Shown: positions 26,040-36,814 of the stretch, one piece after another
Numbering within the stretch: the stretch's first letter is position 1
Layout of the letters: each line of letters begins with the position of its first letter
Assembly: GCF_001458595.1 (NCBI RefSeq)
Contig: NZ_LN890326.1
Location: 86,753 to 150,752, forward strand
Length of the DNA stretch: 64,000 nt
Direction of reading: 5' to 3'
Origin: Clostridium neonatale
GTDB lineage: Bacteria > Bacillota > Clostridia > Clostridiales > Clostridiaceae
The notes under the pieces: model-generated
The model's input: only the letters and a program-made list of their open reading frames with translations
What the model was told of the DNA's origin: nothing
Databases searched by the model: none
Translations under genes and position numbers: made by a program

Positions 26040-26108
26040 AAAATTGATATTTTTTATTCATTAATTTATAATATTATAGGTTAAGTTTAATAATAAAAAA
26101 TCAATTTT
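26040..26108. promoter_or_regulatory. Long AT inverted repeat upstream of the HNH-like gene
   Basis: The 317-bp gap 25818-26134 has no gene. Its one feature is an inverted repeat with arms 26040-26058 and 26092-26108, one bulge and a 33-nt loop, ending 26 bp before the start codon. It could be an operator or an mRNA leader hairpin. Confidence 0.35.
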
Positions 26109-26134
26109 ATCAAAATTCTAAGGAGGATAAACTA

Positions 26135-26539
26135 TTGCCTTTATGTGAAATATGCAATGCACCAGCTGACATACACCATATTGTTCATAGAAGTGAAGGT
26201 GGACTTGATATAGAGTTAAACTATAAATATCTGTGTCCAAGACATCATAGAGGAAAGTGCGGTCCTCATCATTGTAAAGAAGTGGACATTAGATATAAAT
26301 TAGAATTACAGAATAAATTACTTTATATGTTAAGAAAAGAATACTACTCTTTTAAGGAATTATCATTAGAACTTAACTTACCAAATAATGCCCTAAAAAG
26401 AATAACTAAAGATTTAAAATTATATAAAGAGGGCTATAAAAAGAATGATGTTATATTAAAGATTATGGGTGGAAAACTATATTCTGAAGATATGATAGTT
26501 AATTTAACCTTAGATAGATTAATTAATAATATAGATTAA
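26135..26539 (+). CDS. Small HNH-like zinc protein with C-terminal helical domain
   Basis: The 134-aa protein begins at TTG (26135), fixed by AAGGAGG 8 nt upstream. Residues 4-50 have the HNH pattern: CEIC, IHHIVHRSEGG, LCPRHHRG. A further cysteine and a His pair (CGPHH) follow. Residues ~65-134 look like a helix-turn-helix segment (FKELSLELNLPNNALKRI). It may be a nuclease or only a zinc-binding DNA-binding protein. It stands alone ahead of the thrS T-box. Confidence 0.65.
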   Translation: MPLCEICNAPADIHHIVHRSEGGLDIELNYKYLCPRHHRGKCGPHHCKEVDIRYKLELQNKLLYMLRKEYYSFKELSLELNLPNNALKRITKDLKLYKEGYKKNDVILKIMGGKLYSEDMIVNLTLDRLINNID

Positions 26540-26548
26540 TGTACAAGT

Positions 26549-26590
26549 TAGGAGCCATCAAATCTTATAATATTTTTGATGCTCCTTATT
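26549..26590 (+). terminator. Terminator of the HNH-like gene
   Basis: GGAGCCATCAAA and TTTGATGCTCC pair with one bulged base and are followed by a T-run. Confidence 0.75.
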
Positions 26591-26654
26591 TTTTAATATT
26601 TTCTAGAATTATTGACATAAAAACATCTAATGATTATAATAAAAAATAATATGA

Positions 26655-26904
26655 TAACACGTTGATGAGGACAGTAAGCTAAAATCTTATTTTCAGAGAG
26701 AGAATATGCTGGTGTGATTATTCTTAAATAAATTTAGTCTGAAAACCACCTCTGAGTGGCTCTAATAAAGCCCGTTTTTATCACGTTACGATAAATTTAA
26801 GTGACCTAATATAGTTATATTATTTTATATCTTATTTTAGGTAATTAGAGTGGAACCACGGATATTACTTCGTCTCTATATTTTTGAGACGGAGTTTTTA
26901 TTTT
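26655..26904 (+). promoter_or_regulatory. T-box leader of thrS
   Basis: The 428-bp gap before thrS is mostly a T-box riboswitch. Stem I begins near GATGAGGACAGTAAGC; the T-box sequence AGAGTGGAACCACGG is at 26848-26862. A terminator with arms 26867-26876 and 26886-26895 plus a T-run follows. Uncharged tRNA pairing with the TGGAACC bulge should favour the antiterminator. An ACC in GAAAACCACC is a candidate Thr specifier codon, which I could not confirm by folding. Confidence 0.92.
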
Positions 26905-26967
26905 GTAAATTATTATAAACATCATATAAAACAATTAATTTCATATTTTTGAAAGGAGTCTTAAACA

Positions 26968-28899
26968 ATGATAAAAGTTACTTTAAAAGACGGTTCTATT
27001 AAAGAATTTGAAGCTGAAATATCAGTTCTTGACATTGCTAAATCAATAAGCGAAGGATTAGCTAGAAATGCTTTTTGTGGAATAGTAAATGGTGAAGTTT
27101 GTGATTTAAGAAAAATTATTAATGAGGATGTTGAATTAAGTATTTGTACTTTTGATTCTCAAGAGGGTAAAGATGCTGTAAGACATAGTGTATCACATGT
27201 CTTAGCTTATGCTGTTAAAAGATTATTCCCTGAAACAAAATTAGCTATAGGGCCTTCTATCTCTAATGGATTCTATTATGATTTTGATAGAGAAACTGCA
27301 TTTACTACTCAAGACTTAGAAAAACTTGAAGCTGAAATGCAAAAAATAATCAAAGAAAATCCTGAAATAACAAGATTTGAGCTTCCAAGAAATGAAGCTT
27401 TAGAATTAATGAAAGATGAACCTTATAAGGTAGAATTAATTAATGATCTTCCTGAAGATGAAGTAATTTCATTCTATAAAATGGGTGATTTCACTGATCT
27501 TTGTGCTGGTCCTCACGTTATGTCATTAAAACCAATAAAAGCAATTAAACTTACTAGAAGTGCTGGTGCTTATTGGAAAGGTGATGAAAAGAACAAGATG
27601 CTTACAAGAATATATGGAACTGCTTTCTTAAAGAAATCAGAACTTGATTCATTCTTAGAAGCATTAGAAGAAGCTAAAAAGAGAGATCATAATAAGTTAG
27701 GTAGAGAACTTAAATTATTTACTACTGATGAAAAGGTAGGTCAAGGTCTCCCTTTATTAATGCCAAAGGGAGCTAAAATAATTCAAATTCTTCAAAGATG
27801 GGTTGAAGATGAAGAAGAAAAAAGAGGTTATGTTTTAACTAAAACTCCATTTATGGCTAAGAGTGATTTATATAAAGTATCTGGTCACTGGGATCACTAC
27901 AAAGATGGAATGTTTGTATTAGGTGATGAAGAAAAAGATGATGAAATATTTGCTTTAAGACCTATGACTTGCCCATTCCAATATACTATATATAATGCTG
28001 AACAACACAGCTATAGAGATCTACCAATAAGATATGGTGAAACTTCTACTCTATTTAGAAATGAGGCTTCTGGTGAAATGCATGGTCTTATAAGAGTTAG
28101 ACAATTCACTTTATCTGACGGGCATTTAATAGTTACTCCAGAACAATTAGAAGATGAATTCAAAGGAGTAGTTGAATTAATAAAATATATAATGGATACT
28201 TTAGGAATATCAGATGATATAAGCTATAGATTCTCAAAATGGGATCCAAATAATACTGAAAAATATATTAATGATCCAGAAGCTTGGAATAAAACTCAAG
28301 ATATAATGAGAACTATTTTAAATCATTTAAATATAGATTATGTTGAAGCTGATGATGAAGCTGCATTCTATGGTCCAAAACTTGATATTCAATTTAAGAA
28401 TGTTCATGGTAAAGAAGATACAATAATTACAGTACAAATAGACTTTGCTTTAGCTGAAAGATTTGATATGACTTACATTGATAAGAATGGTGAAAAGAAA
28501 CGTCCATATATCATTCATAGATCATCAATTGGATGTTATGAAAGAACTTTAGCTATGCTTATAGAAAAATATGCTGGTGCATTCCCAACATGGCTTTCTC
28601 CAACTCAAGTTAAAGTATTACCAATCTCTGATAAATATAATGATTATGCAGAATCTGTTACTAGAAAACTAAGAGATAATGGAATAAGAGTTGAAACTGA
28701 TTATAGAGCAGAAAAAATTGGTTACAAGATTAGAGAAGCTAGACTTGAAAGAACTCCTTATATCCTAGTTGTTGGTGAAAAAGAAGCTCAAAACAATGAA
28801 GTTTCTGTAAGAAGTAGAAAGAACGATGATGAAGGTGCTATGAACCTAGATGCATTCGTTGAAAGAATTGTTACTGAAGTTAAAAATAAAGAAAGATAA
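26968..28899 (+). CDS. thrS: Threonyl-tRNA synthetase
   Basis: The 643-aa class II synthetase charges tRNA-Thr. It has the full bacterial layout: N-terminal TGS domain (~1-62), second additional domain with the editing HSVSHVLAYA motif (~72), catalytic core with PMTCPFQ and RNEASGEMHGLIRVRQF, and anticodon-binding domain (~545-643). An AAAGGAG site precedes the ATG. Expression is controlled by the T-box directly upstream, so it responds to uncharged tRNA-Thr. It has its own terminator. Confidence 0.97.
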   Translation: MIKVTLKDGSIKEFEAEISVLDIAKSISEGLARNAFCGIVNGEVCDLRKIINEDVELSICTFDSQEGKDAVRHSVSHVLAYAVKRLFPETKLAIGPSISNGFYYDFDRETAFTTQDLEKLEAEMQKIIKENPEITRFELPRNEALELMKDEPYKVELINDLPEDEVISFYKMGDFTDLCAGPHVMSLKPIKAIKLTRSAGAYWKGDEKNKMLTRIYGTAFLKKSELDSFLEALEEAKKRDHNKLGRELKLFTTDEKVGQGLPLLMPKGAKIIQILQRWVEDEEEKRGYVLTKTPFMAKSDLYKVSGHWDHYKDGMFVLGDEEKDDEIFALRPMTCPFQYTIYNAEQHSYRDLPIRYGETSTLFRNEASGEMHGLIRVRQFTLSDGHLIVTPEQLEDEFKGVVELIKYIMDTLGISDDISYRFSKWDPNNTEKYINDPEAWNKTQDIMRTILNHLNIDYVEADDEAAFYGPKLDIQFKNVHGKEDTIITVQIDFALAERFDMTYIDKNGEKKRPYIIHRSSIGCYERTLAMLIEKYAGAFPTWLSPTQVKVLPISDKYNDYAESVTRKLRDNGIRVETDYRAEKIGYKIREARLERTPYILVVGEKEAQNNEVSVRSRKNDDEGAMNLDAFVERIVTEVKNKER

Positions 28900-28906
28900 A
28901 AATAAT

Positions 28907-28940
28907 GACCGCCTTACTAAATAGTGAGGCGGCCAATTTT
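28907..28940. terminator. Shared terminator after thrS
   Basis: GACCGCCTTACT pairs with AGTGAGGCGG, followed by a T-run. It lies between convergent thrS and the chemoreceptor gene. Confidence 0.8.
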
Positions 28941-28946
28941 TATTAC

Positions 28947-31070
28947 TTAACTTATTAGCTTATCTTCTTCTAAATTACATTCATCAATTGTTTCCTCTTT
29001 ATCCAATTCATCATCTATAATGTTCCCCATATTATTTTCTTCATTGTCTAAAATTTCTTCATTGACTTTAAACTGCTTGACTTCTTCTGTTAATGAATCA
29101 GATTCATTTAATAGTAAATCTGCTTTTTGACTTACTTTATCACCAAGTTTAGATAAATCAATAGCAGAAATTGTTATTTGATCTATTGATTTAGATGTGT
29201 CTTCAACCATATCTGATAATTCATCAACTGTTTTAACTATATCTTCTTTGCTATTTGTTATATTGGCAAACTCAGTATCTATGTTAGATATTTTAGGTGC
29301 TATTTCTTTAACTAATATATTAATTTCTGAAAATGAACTCAAAACATCGTATATTATTTTTCTTTGCAACTCTAATTCTTTTTCCATTTCCTTAGAATCA
29401 CTAACTATTTCTTTTGTCATAATCATTAATCCATTTATTATCTTATATATATTGTGAGATGAGTCTTTACTTTGCTCAGCAAGCTTTCTTATCTCATTTG
29501 CTACTACATTAAATCCTCTTCCTGCCTCTCCTGCCCTAGCTGCTTCAATGGCTGCATTTAATGCTAAAAGATCTGTTTGTTCCGCAATTCCATTTATAAT
29601 ATCTGTGATTCTATTTACCGTCATCATTTGCTCTTCTATTTGATTTACACTATTAGAAAAGACTTCAAAAGTAGAATTCACATTTTCAATTCCATCATTT
29701 AAATCTTCAATATTTTTATTTCCACTACTTGCTTTATCATTTACTATAAGAACTCTTCTATTTATTGAATTAATATTCGATTTTATAATATCAAACTTTT
29801 CACTAAACATACCTAGTGTATTCATTATGCCTTTAAATTCATTATCCTGTTTAGCTGTGCTACCCGCAACACGTCCTATTGATAATGATATTTCATTAGT
29901 AAACATTGATAATTCTGAAGAAATTTCCGATAAATCTGATGATTCATTTTTAACTTTATGTGCGTTATCTCTAACAGATTTTATCATATTTCCTACAGAC
30001 TCTTTAGCATTATTTACGCTTCTACAAATCTCACTTATTTCATCTTTTCCTTTAAGAAATTTTTCATTTAACCTGCTCTCAAAATCTCCATTTGCTATAG
30101 TATCAACATAATTTTTAGCTATTATTAGCTTTTTAGTAACCCTAAATAAAAAAATTATTATAATACTTGATATAATAACCATCATTATTATTGTTGCTAT
30201 AACATCTACTAATTTTAATCCACTTAATGCTTTAAACAAATCTTGTTCTTCAACTGTAATTCCTAATGAGAGCCCTGTATTCCCTATAGGTGTATATGAC
30301 ATATATCTAAACTTACCACCATAATTATATTTTCCTATACCACAATCAGTAGCTATAATCATACTCTTTCCTATGTTATTTAGTTTGTCTAAAACTTCAT
30401 TTTCAGATTTCATATCTGTAATATTCTTATTTTCTTTAATCATTTCACTATCGCTTGAAACTATAATATTTCCATAACTATCTACAATAATTATACTGCC
30501 TGTCTCTAAAAATTTTATTTCATCAACTAATGATATAAAATCACTACAATCCTTAGTTGATGTTATCATTCCTATAACTTCATTTTCTGAATCTACTATG
30601 GGTGCTGAATATGTTACAACTTTTTTATTCGTTTCAGGATCTAAATATGGATTCGTTATAGAACTTATTCCTGTCATAGAATTAATATAACTTTGAGATG
30701 TTTTAGTATTCTTTATTTTACCTGATGTAGTTATAAAGTTTCCTTCTTTGTCCCCTACACTCATCTCAATAAGGCCTTTCTTTTCTGCTGTTTTCTTTAG
30801 AAAGTTCACCTTTTCTTCAATACTAATTTCTTTATTTGTCATAATAGGAGTACAAGCCAATGCTTCTATATTATCAATCTCTCCATTTATTCTATCATTG
30901 GCCTTACTTGCAGCTACTTTTGTCATCTCCTTCATTATTTCTAAATTACTACTACTTAAAGAATTACTAGCAAATTTATATCCTAATGTTGATATTGTTG
31001 TGAATGCTAGCAATAAAATTGGAATTAAGAATATGAGGATCTTTGTTCTTATACTATTAAATTTAATCAT
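28947..31070 (-). CDS. Methyl-accepting chemotaxis protein with dCache sensor
   Basis: The 707-aa receptor has a membrane helix (~10-32), a double-Cache-like outer domain (~35-285), a second helix (~290-312), HAMP (~313-365) and a long cytoplasmic signalling coiled coil. The hairpin tip carries [20 protein letters not shown] and [18 protein letters not shown], which contact CheA/CheW. The C-terminal ~50 residues form an unusual acidic tail (repeated Glu and Asp after residue ~665). Ligand is unknown; dCache receptors usually bind amino acids or small organic molecules. It is not in a che operon. GGAGGA lies before the ATG. Confidence 0.92.
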   Translation of the reverse strand: MIKFNSIRTKILIFLIPILLLAFTTISTLGYKFASNSLSSSNLEIMKEMTKVAASKANDRINGEIDNIEALACTPIMTNKEISIEEKVNFLKKTAEKKGLIEMSVGDKEGNFITTSGKIKNTKTSQSYINSMTGISSITNPYLDPETNKKVVTYSAPIVDSENEVIGMITSTKDCSDFISLVDEIKFLETGSIIIVDSYGNIIVSSDSEMIKENKNITDMKSENEVLDKLNNIGKSMIIATDCGIGKYNYGGKFRYMSYTPIGNTGLSLGITVEEQDLFKALSGLKLVDVIATIIMMVIISSIIIIFLFRVTKKLIIAKNYVDTIANGDFESRLNEKFLKGKDEISEICRSVNNAKESVGNMIKSVRDNAHKVKNESSDLSEISSELSMFTNEISLSIGRVAGSTAKQDNEFKGIMNTLGMFSEKFDIIKSNINSINRRVLIVNDKASSGNKNIEDLNDGIENVNSTFEVFSNSVNQIEEQMMTVNRITDIINGIAEQTDLLALNAAIEAARAGEAGRGFNVVANEIRKLAEQSKDSSHNIYKIINGLMIMTKEIVSDSKEMEKELELQRKIIYDVLSSFSEINILVKEIAPKISNIDTEFANITNSKEDIVKTVDELSDMVEDTSKSIDQITISAIDLSKLGDKVSQKADLLLNESDSLTEEVKQFKVNEEILDNEENNMGNIIDDELDKEETIDECNLEEDKLIS

Positions 31071-31201
31071 TTTTCCTCCTATAAACTTATGAATTATATT
31101 ATTTCCAATATATATAATATTCCATTCTCATAAAGTTCCAATTAAGTTTATATTAAAGTTCTGTTAAATAGAATAATAACTATGTTCATTAATATTAGCT
31201 A

Positions 31202-31241
31202 AAAAATAAGCTGAATAACACTTGTTATTCAGCTTATTTTT
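31202..31241 (-). terminator. Terminator of the transglutaminase-like gene
   Basis: Perfect 19-bp arms (31202-31220 and 31223-31241) surround a 2-nt centre, 4 bp after the stop of the minus-strand gene. Confidence 0.88.
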
Positions 31242-31244
31242 ATA

Positions 31245-32609
31245 TTATAATTCTTTAAATTCTATAGTTTCTCTTGTTACTTCTAATGCTTCTTTGCCTA
31301 ATCCCATATGCTCGTATTCAGCTTCTCCTCTTTGATTATCATATGGATCTATCCTTAAAAACTTCTTACTTGGATATAATTCATACTGAAATTCTGAATT
31401 TGCAACCATTCTAAACGGATCTATATTTCCAAAATAGAACTTCCATCTTTCTTTATCTCCTTTTCTATATGCAGAACCTCCAAAAGAAGGATCTGCAAAC
31501 AACCATCCATATGGTGCTATATAAAATTGTGCCCAATCATGACAACCTACTGATAAAGGTGATGCAAATAATCCTGACTGCCATTTTGCAGGTATTCCAG
31601 CACATCTACATAATGTTATGAAGAGTATAGCTTGAACTCCACAATCTCCTTTTAAATTAAGTCCAGCATATTCTGCTATATTTTCTATTGTAAAATATTC
31701 TCTTACAAATGAATATTTTACTTTTGTTGTTACAAATTCATAAATCTTTTTTGCTTTTATTAGCGGATTTTTTTCATCTTTAACGATTTCTTTACATAAC
31801 TCTCTTATATATGGGGTAAACATTATATGTGGTGGCAGTTCATTTATTTCAAAATCAGGCTGTATATCACTTACTTCTTCAGGTTTAAGCTCCACATAAT
31901 TTACGGTGCTTTTATATGAATACTCCACTGAAAATTCTCTATTATTATCTGTTATATTTTCCTCAAAATAAACAGTTCTTTGTTTATAATCTTCATCATT
32001 TATATTTTTAGCTTCTGGGACAGTATTTATTATCTTAATATCACTTAATTGTTTTGATTTAGCAGGAATAGGAATATGAACTTTTATTTGTTTGCCTTCC
32101 TTTATAGAATCATCTTTTATTTTCATTTTACTCCTTAAATGAACAAAATATGATTTAGTGCCTTTTTCTTTTATTTCTCTTATTATATTATTTAAAAATT
32201 CATACTCTTTTTCATTATTATTTATTTTATCTTTATCCATAGCTCTCTTCGCGAACTCTTCTCTTGTCTTTATAATAGTTCCACAAAAGCTATCTTGAAA
32301 ATAAACTTCACCATTAATAAAAATCCAATCTGCAGTACCATCCTCTTTTAACATTATTAATTCCTCTTCTGTAAAGTCTTCTATATTTTCTTTTCCAACT
32401 TTAAGAGCTTCTTCAAATGTATATGGATACTCCCCCTTAATTATTTTTATAATCTCTTTCTCTAGGCATAATTTTTTCTTTAATACTTCTGGAATATCTC
32501 TTTTCATAAGACTGTTAATTAACTTTTCTTCTTCATCAAAATTGCCATTACATTTTAATTTCATTACATCTTCTGGTAAATTAATTTTTAAATATTCTAC
32601 GTTTTCCAT
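31245..32609 (-). CDS. Transglutaminase-like protein
   Basis: The 454-aa protein has a papain-like transglutaminase core at ~295-385: catalytic Cys in LKGDCGVQAILF, His in VGCHDWAQFY, Asp in FADPSFGG. The N-terminal ~250 residues, including a beta-rich part, are not recognised. Bacterial members are usually peptidases or of unknown activity rather than cross-linkers. There is no signal peptide, so it is cytoplasmic. The frame extends 15 codons upstream, but TTAGGAG lies before the ATG at 32607-32609. It follows metY on the same strand across a 158-bp gap. Confidence 0.82.
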   Translation of the reverse strand: MENVEYLKINLPEDVMKLKCNGNFDEEEKLINSLMKRDIPEVLKKKLCLEKEIIKIIKGEYPYTFEEALKVGKENIEDFTEEELIMLKEDGTADWIFINGEVYFQDSFCGTIIKTREEFAKRAMDKDKINNNEKEYEFLNNIIREIKEKGTKSYFVHLRSKMKIKDDSIKEGKQIKVHIPIPAKSKQLSDIKIINTVPEAKNINDEDYKQRTVYFEENITDNNREFSVEYSYKSTVNYVELKPEEVSDIQPDFEINELPPHIMFTPYIRELCKEIVKDEKNPLIKAKKIYEFVTTKVKYSFVREYFTIENIAEYAGLNLKGDCGVQAILFITLCRCAGIPAKWQSGLFASPLSVGCHDWAQFYIAPYGWLFADPSFGGSAYRKGDKERWKFYFGNIDPFRMVANSEFQYELYPSKKFLRIDPYDNQRGEAEYEHMGLGKEALEVTRETIEFKEL

Positions 32610-32767
32610 ACCAATTCTCCTAACTCTATGCTTTAAATAAAATTTGAGCCACACATTGTGTGTTTCTTCTATTTTCTAAATATATACACTGTAAAATAAA
32701 AAATTATAGTTTAAAAAAACAAAAAACTAACAATGACAATCATTAGCCATCATTAGCCTTTTATATT

Positions 32768-34033
32768 TTAAACTTCTTCTAGTGCCTGTTTAACATCTTC
32801 AATTATATCTTCAATATTTTCTAATCCCACAGATATTCTTACAAGTCCAGGAGTTATTCCCGCTGCAACAAGCTGCTCATCATTAAGTTGTCTATGTGTT
32901 GAACTTGCTGGATGTAATACACATGTACGTATATCAGCTACATGAACTACATTTTCAGCTAATTTTAAACTATCCATAAACTTTATGGCATTTTCACGTG
33001 GTCCTTCTATAGAAAATGATATTACTCCACTGCATCCCTTAGGTAAATACTTTTTAGCTAAATCAGCATATTTATTCCCATCAATTGTTGGATAATTAAC
33101 AAATTCTACTTTATCATTAGAATTTAAGAATTGTGCTACCTTTTCTGCATTGCTACAATGCTTTTCTATTCTTACTGGAAGAGTTTCAAGTCCTAAATTT
33201 AGCAGAAAGGCTGCTTGGGCAGAAGGATAACATCCTAAATCTCTCATTAATTGAACTCTTGCTTTAGTTATATAAGCTGCTTTTCCAAAATCTCTAGTAT
33301 ACATAACACCATGATAAGATTCATCTGGTTCAACCAGTTCTTTAAATTTACCATTATCCCAATTGAAATTTCCACTATCAACAATTACTCCACCTATTTG
33401 AACCGCATGTCCATCCATATATTTTGTTGTTGAATGAATTACTATATCAGCTCCAAATTCTATTGGTCTACAAAGAATAGGCGTTGCAAATGTATTATCT
33501 ACAATAAGCGGCACATGATTCTTATGTGCTATTTTTGCAAATTTTTCAATATCAAATATTGCTATTGCTGGATTTGCTATTGTCTCACCAAACACCACTT
33601 TAGTATTAGGTTTAAATGCTTTTTGTATTTCTTCTTCTGATGCATCTGCATCTACAAATGTACATTCAATCCCAAACTTTTTAAGAGTAACTGCAAAAAG
33701 ATTTATTGTTCCCCCATAAATTGTTGCTGCACTTACTATATGATCACCTGCATTAAGTATATTCAATATACTTATTAATGCAGCAGCTTGTCCAGATGTA
33801 GTACAAAGGGCTCCAATTCCACCTTCTAATGATGCTATTTTCTCTTCTACAGCTGCAACTGTTGGATTAGATATACGTGAGTACATATGCCCATCAGCTG
33901 TTAAATCAAATAATTGACCAATTTCATCTGTACTATTATATCTATATGTTGTACTCTGGTATATAGGTAATGCAACTGGTTCTCCATTTTTAGGATGATA
34001 CCCTTCATGCAAACATTTAGTTTCTATATTCAT
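32768..34033 (-). CDS. metY: O-acetylhomoserine sulfhydrylase (homocysteine synthase)
   Basis: The 421-aa PLP enzyme of the Cys/Met-metabolism family makes homocysteine from O-acetylhomoserine and sulfide. The PLP-lysine region is HSTTKYMDGH; EGGIGALCTTSGQAAA, MYSRISNPT and the closing GLVRISVGLE are typical. Length fits MetY rather than the shorter MetB/MetC. The 76-bp upstream gap is too short for an S-box, and none is seen. Cytoplasmic. The ATG is preceded by a GGGGGC stretch. Confidence 0.93.
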   Translation of the reverse strand: MNIETKCLHEGYHPKNGEPVALPIYQSTTYRYNSTDEIGQLFDLTADGHMYSRISNPTVAAVEEKIASLEGGIGALCTTSGQAAALISILNILNAGDHIVSAATIYGGTINLFAVTLKKFGIECTFVDADASEEEIQKAFKPNTKVVFGETIANPAIAIFDIEKFAKIAHKNHVPLIVDNTFATPILCRPIEFGADIVIHSTTKYMDGHAVQIGGVIVDSGNFNWDNGKFKELVEPDESYHGVMYTRDFGKAAYITKARVQLMRDLGCYPSAQAAFLLNLGLETLPVRIEKHCSNAEKVAQFLNSNDKVEFVNYPTIDGNKYADLAKKYLPKGCSGVISFSIEGPRENAIKFMDSLKLAENVVHVADIRTCVLHPASSTHRQLNDEQLVAAGITPGLVRISVGLENIEDIIEDVKQALEEV

Positions 34034-34109
34034 AATATATAGCCCCCTTGTTATAAATAAATCATATTAATTATACATTAAATATTCATCTAAGTTAATA
34101 TCAATTTAT

Positions 34110-36743
34110 TTATACCCAATATGATGCTTCCATGTCTGGATATATATTTTTAATTACTTGGATTTGTTTCCTACATTCTTCAAGCTTCTCTTTTGTATCT
34201 TTTAATTCTTTTTCTTTAATTTTTAATGATTCTTTTAATTCCAAAGTTAAATCATTTATACCGTCTATAGTATTTTGAAGATGAATAATTTCTTGGTATT
34301 CATTTTTAAAATGCATACTTCTCTTTGCTTCTTCAATAAGCAATTTTTCTACATTATTTATATTAGCATCATTAACATACTTAGCATTCTGCGCTTTCCA
34401 TATTCCAGTTGACATAGCGCTTTTAATTGCTCCAAGCTTTTCTTTCATTTCATCTATTGTTTGATCATGTTCTTCTTTTTGAGCTATTAAATTTGTATAA
34501 TTCAAATATGATGGCAAATACTTAATTTTGTCTGATGATAATACATTCTTTTTAAATTTATCTAAATCTTTTACATATTTATTACTCATTACAATATAAT
34601 CTTTAGAATTTTTTTCAGTATCTAGCTCTAATTTTTTCTTCTCATTAACTAATTTTATTAAAGACATTTGGCTTTTTTTCTCATATATAATTAAATCATT
34701 ATACTGCTGTTGCTTTAATATCCAAAAATCAGATATTTCATTATAGGATTCTAAATCTGTGAATTCCTCTATAATCTTATCTGCACATGTAACCATAAAT
34801 ACGAAAAGTGGCAATAAAGCTTCCTGCTTTGCCTCAAATTTATTAAGCGATAATCCTCCTTCTGAAATAAATAAATCAACAATTACTCTTTTTTCTAAAA
34901 ACTCTTTAAGTAAACTTCCATTAGTAATTATAGCCTCTAAACCTAAATCATTATTAGAATAATATAGTTTAAATAGTAATCCACAAGCTAAAGCATATGC
35001 AAATTTGCTATCCATACTACAAAGAACATTAATAAATCTAAATATATCAGAACTAATACTATTCCTAATATTAATCTCATCAACAACTAATACGTTTAAT
35101 CCCTGATAAATATATTTTTTTTCTTCTTCATTAAATTTTTTAATGTTATTAAATATATCGTCTATTAAATTAGATTGCATTACTATTTGATTATTATAGT
35201 AATTTGATTTAATATTATTTGTTATTCTTTGTAAATAATAAATACTTATAGCTTTTAGATAATCCGAATATCCCTTAACCCATTCTCTGCTTTTTAAAAA
35301 TTCATGTGCTTTCTGTACTATATTATCTAAATTTTCTGTGAAACCTTTTCTATTACACACACATTTTACTTCAACCTTAGCTATATTAATCAATCTATAA
35401 TAGATATGCAATTTTATTTCTGCATCAGAAACATCTGAAATTTCTTCTATCTTTTTATTTATATATTCATCAATTCCTTCTTTATCAGGTATTCCAAATA
35501 TATTCTTTGCTGTATTCATTAGAATTGATTGTACACTGAATTTATTACTTAGTACATACAATCGCTTAAGAGAATTTCCCCTTAAATTTAAGAACCCTTT
35601 ATAAAACTCATAATATTTAATCTGTTTGGTTATTTGATCATTTAAAATCTTCTTTAAAACTCTGACATTCTTATTAGCTTCATCTATATTGTTGAAATAT
35701 ATAATCATTTCCTCTTCAAAAAGCTTATCTTCTTTATTTATATTTATTCTTGTCCTACTTTCTTTCCCTATCAAGTCATTCTTATATTCATCCTTATAAG
35801 AAAAGGTGATTGTTGCCAAAATGTCTTTATATTCCTTACATAAGATACTAAGATTCTTATATCCTTTTCTTAACTTATCTAATGATTCATTTATTAATAA
35901 CTCATATTTTATTATTTCATCTTTATTACCCTCGAAATTGCTTGCTAGCATCTTGAAATCTTGATTATTTATTTCAACTTTTACTAACTTATCTTCCTTC
36001 TCGCTTATTAACGTCTGAATCTTATCCCATTCACTTCTCAATGTGTTAAGTTCTTTCATTTCACTTTCATAACTTGATTCTATATCCAAGATACTATCTT
36101 CATAAATTTTAATTTCTTCAGATAAATACTCCTTTTTTTCTTCTAAAAGAGCTTTTTCCTCTTTTATAGCAATCACAACTCTATTCAATCCACTAACATT
36201 TTGAGAATTATTAGCTAAATCTATAACCCTTTCTCTAAGAGCATTTATTTGATTTTCTTTACTCACTATATCATCTATAGTTTTTTCCAATTCTTCTTTA
36301 CTTACGTCCAAATTATTCGGTAAAATGATTACAGCATCATCTTCATTAAAATCAGATACTTTTTCAATGTCCTTTATATACCATATAAATATTCTATTTG
36401 CCATTTTTAAAAGATCTGTAGAATTAAATATTTTTGCATTCTCAATATCATAATTTTCTTTATTTATCCCATTGAATCGTATTGTATTAATACATTTACA
36501 TATTTGTTCAGGAAAACATATATTAAAATTATACTTTATACTTGTAATTAAATTTCTCATATTTTCCTTTGAATATATACCATACTTTTTGGCAACTTTT
36601 CTAACAATGTCTTCTACTATTTTTCTTAATAATATTTTAGTTATCATTGGATACTTATCAGAAGCGCATTGAGCCTTTATTATATCTGTATAGTATTCGC
36701 TTAAACTAGTATTTTTTAAATAAAAAAAATTTCCTTTCTTCAT
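34110..36743 (-). CDS. Large coiled-coil protein with DUF4145-like N-terminus
   Basis: The 877-aa protein is not assigned. Residues ~15-130 resemble DUF4145-type domains: LLRKIVEDIVRKVAKKYG, then a later INTIRFNGI segment with helical ending IFIWYIKDIE. Two long coiled coils follow (~145-260 and ~695-870), around a helical centre with a lone CVC pair near residue 460. There is no membrane segment or ATPase motif. DUF4145-like domains often occur with restriction or defence proteins, but nothing around it (metY, folate cyclo-ligase) supports that. No ribosome-binding site stronger than AAGGTGG is seen. Confidence 0.6.
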   Translation of the reverse strand: MKKGNFFYLKNTSLSEYYTDIIKAQCASDKYPMITKILLRKIVEDIVRKVAKKYGIYSKENMRNLITSIKYNFNICFPEQICKCINTIRFNGINKENYDIENAKIFNSTDLLKMANRIFIWYIKDIEKVSDFNEDDAVIILPNNLDVSKEELEKTIDDIVSKENQINALRERVIDLANNSQNVSGLNRVVIAIKEEKALLEEKKEYLSEEIKIYEDSILDIESSYESEMKELNTLRSEWDKIQTLISEKEDKLVKVEINNQDFKMLASNFEGNKDEIIKYELLINESLDKLRKGYKNLSILCKEYKDILATITFSYKDEYKNDLIGKESRTRININKEDKLFEEEMIIYFNNIDEANKNVRVLKKILNDQITKQIKYYEFYKGFLNLRGNSLKRLYVLSNKFSVQSILMNTAKNIFGIPDKEGIDEYINKKIEEISDVSDAEIKLHIYYRLINIAKVEVKCVCNRKGFTENLDNIVQKAHEFLKSREWVKGYSDYLKAISIYYLQRITNNIKSNYYNNQIVMQSNLIDDIFNNIKKFNEEEKKYIYQGLNVLVVDEINIRNSISSDIFRFINVLCSMDSKFAYALACGLLFKLYYSNNDLGLEAIITNGSLLKEFLEKRVIVDLFISEGGLSLNKFEAKQEALLPLFVFMVTCADKIIEEFTDLESYNEISDFWILKQQQYNDLIIYEKKSQMSLIKLVNEKKKLELDTEKNSKDYIVMSNKYVKDLDKFKKNVLSSDKIKYLPSYLNYTNLIAQKEEHDQTIDEMKEKLGAIKSAMSTGIWKAQNAKYVNDANINNVEKLLIEEAKRSMHFKNEYQEIIHLQNTIDGINDLTLELKESLKIKEKELKDTKEKLEECRKQIQVIKNIYPDMEASYWV

Positions 36744-36814
36744 AAATTTCCACCTTAATTCGTTGTACTACATGCATATAGAAAATTTAGTTTATATTAA
36801 AGCTTGTAATAAAC

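Noticed and set aside
28947..31092. Several plus-strand frames of 86-114 codons opposite the chemoreceptor
   Set aside because: They are antisense shadows of the real gene, with hydrophobic Ser/Leu-rich translations and no ribosome-binding sites; the same holds opposite the ABC, RND and adaptor genes.
34034..34109. SAM or S-box riboswitch before metY
   Set aside because: The gap is 76 bp of AT-rich sequence with none of the S-box core motifs.
34110..36743. Defence-system gene
   Set aside because: Only the N-terminal domain resemblance hints at it. No nuclease, methylase, toxin or integrase is adjacent, so function is left open.
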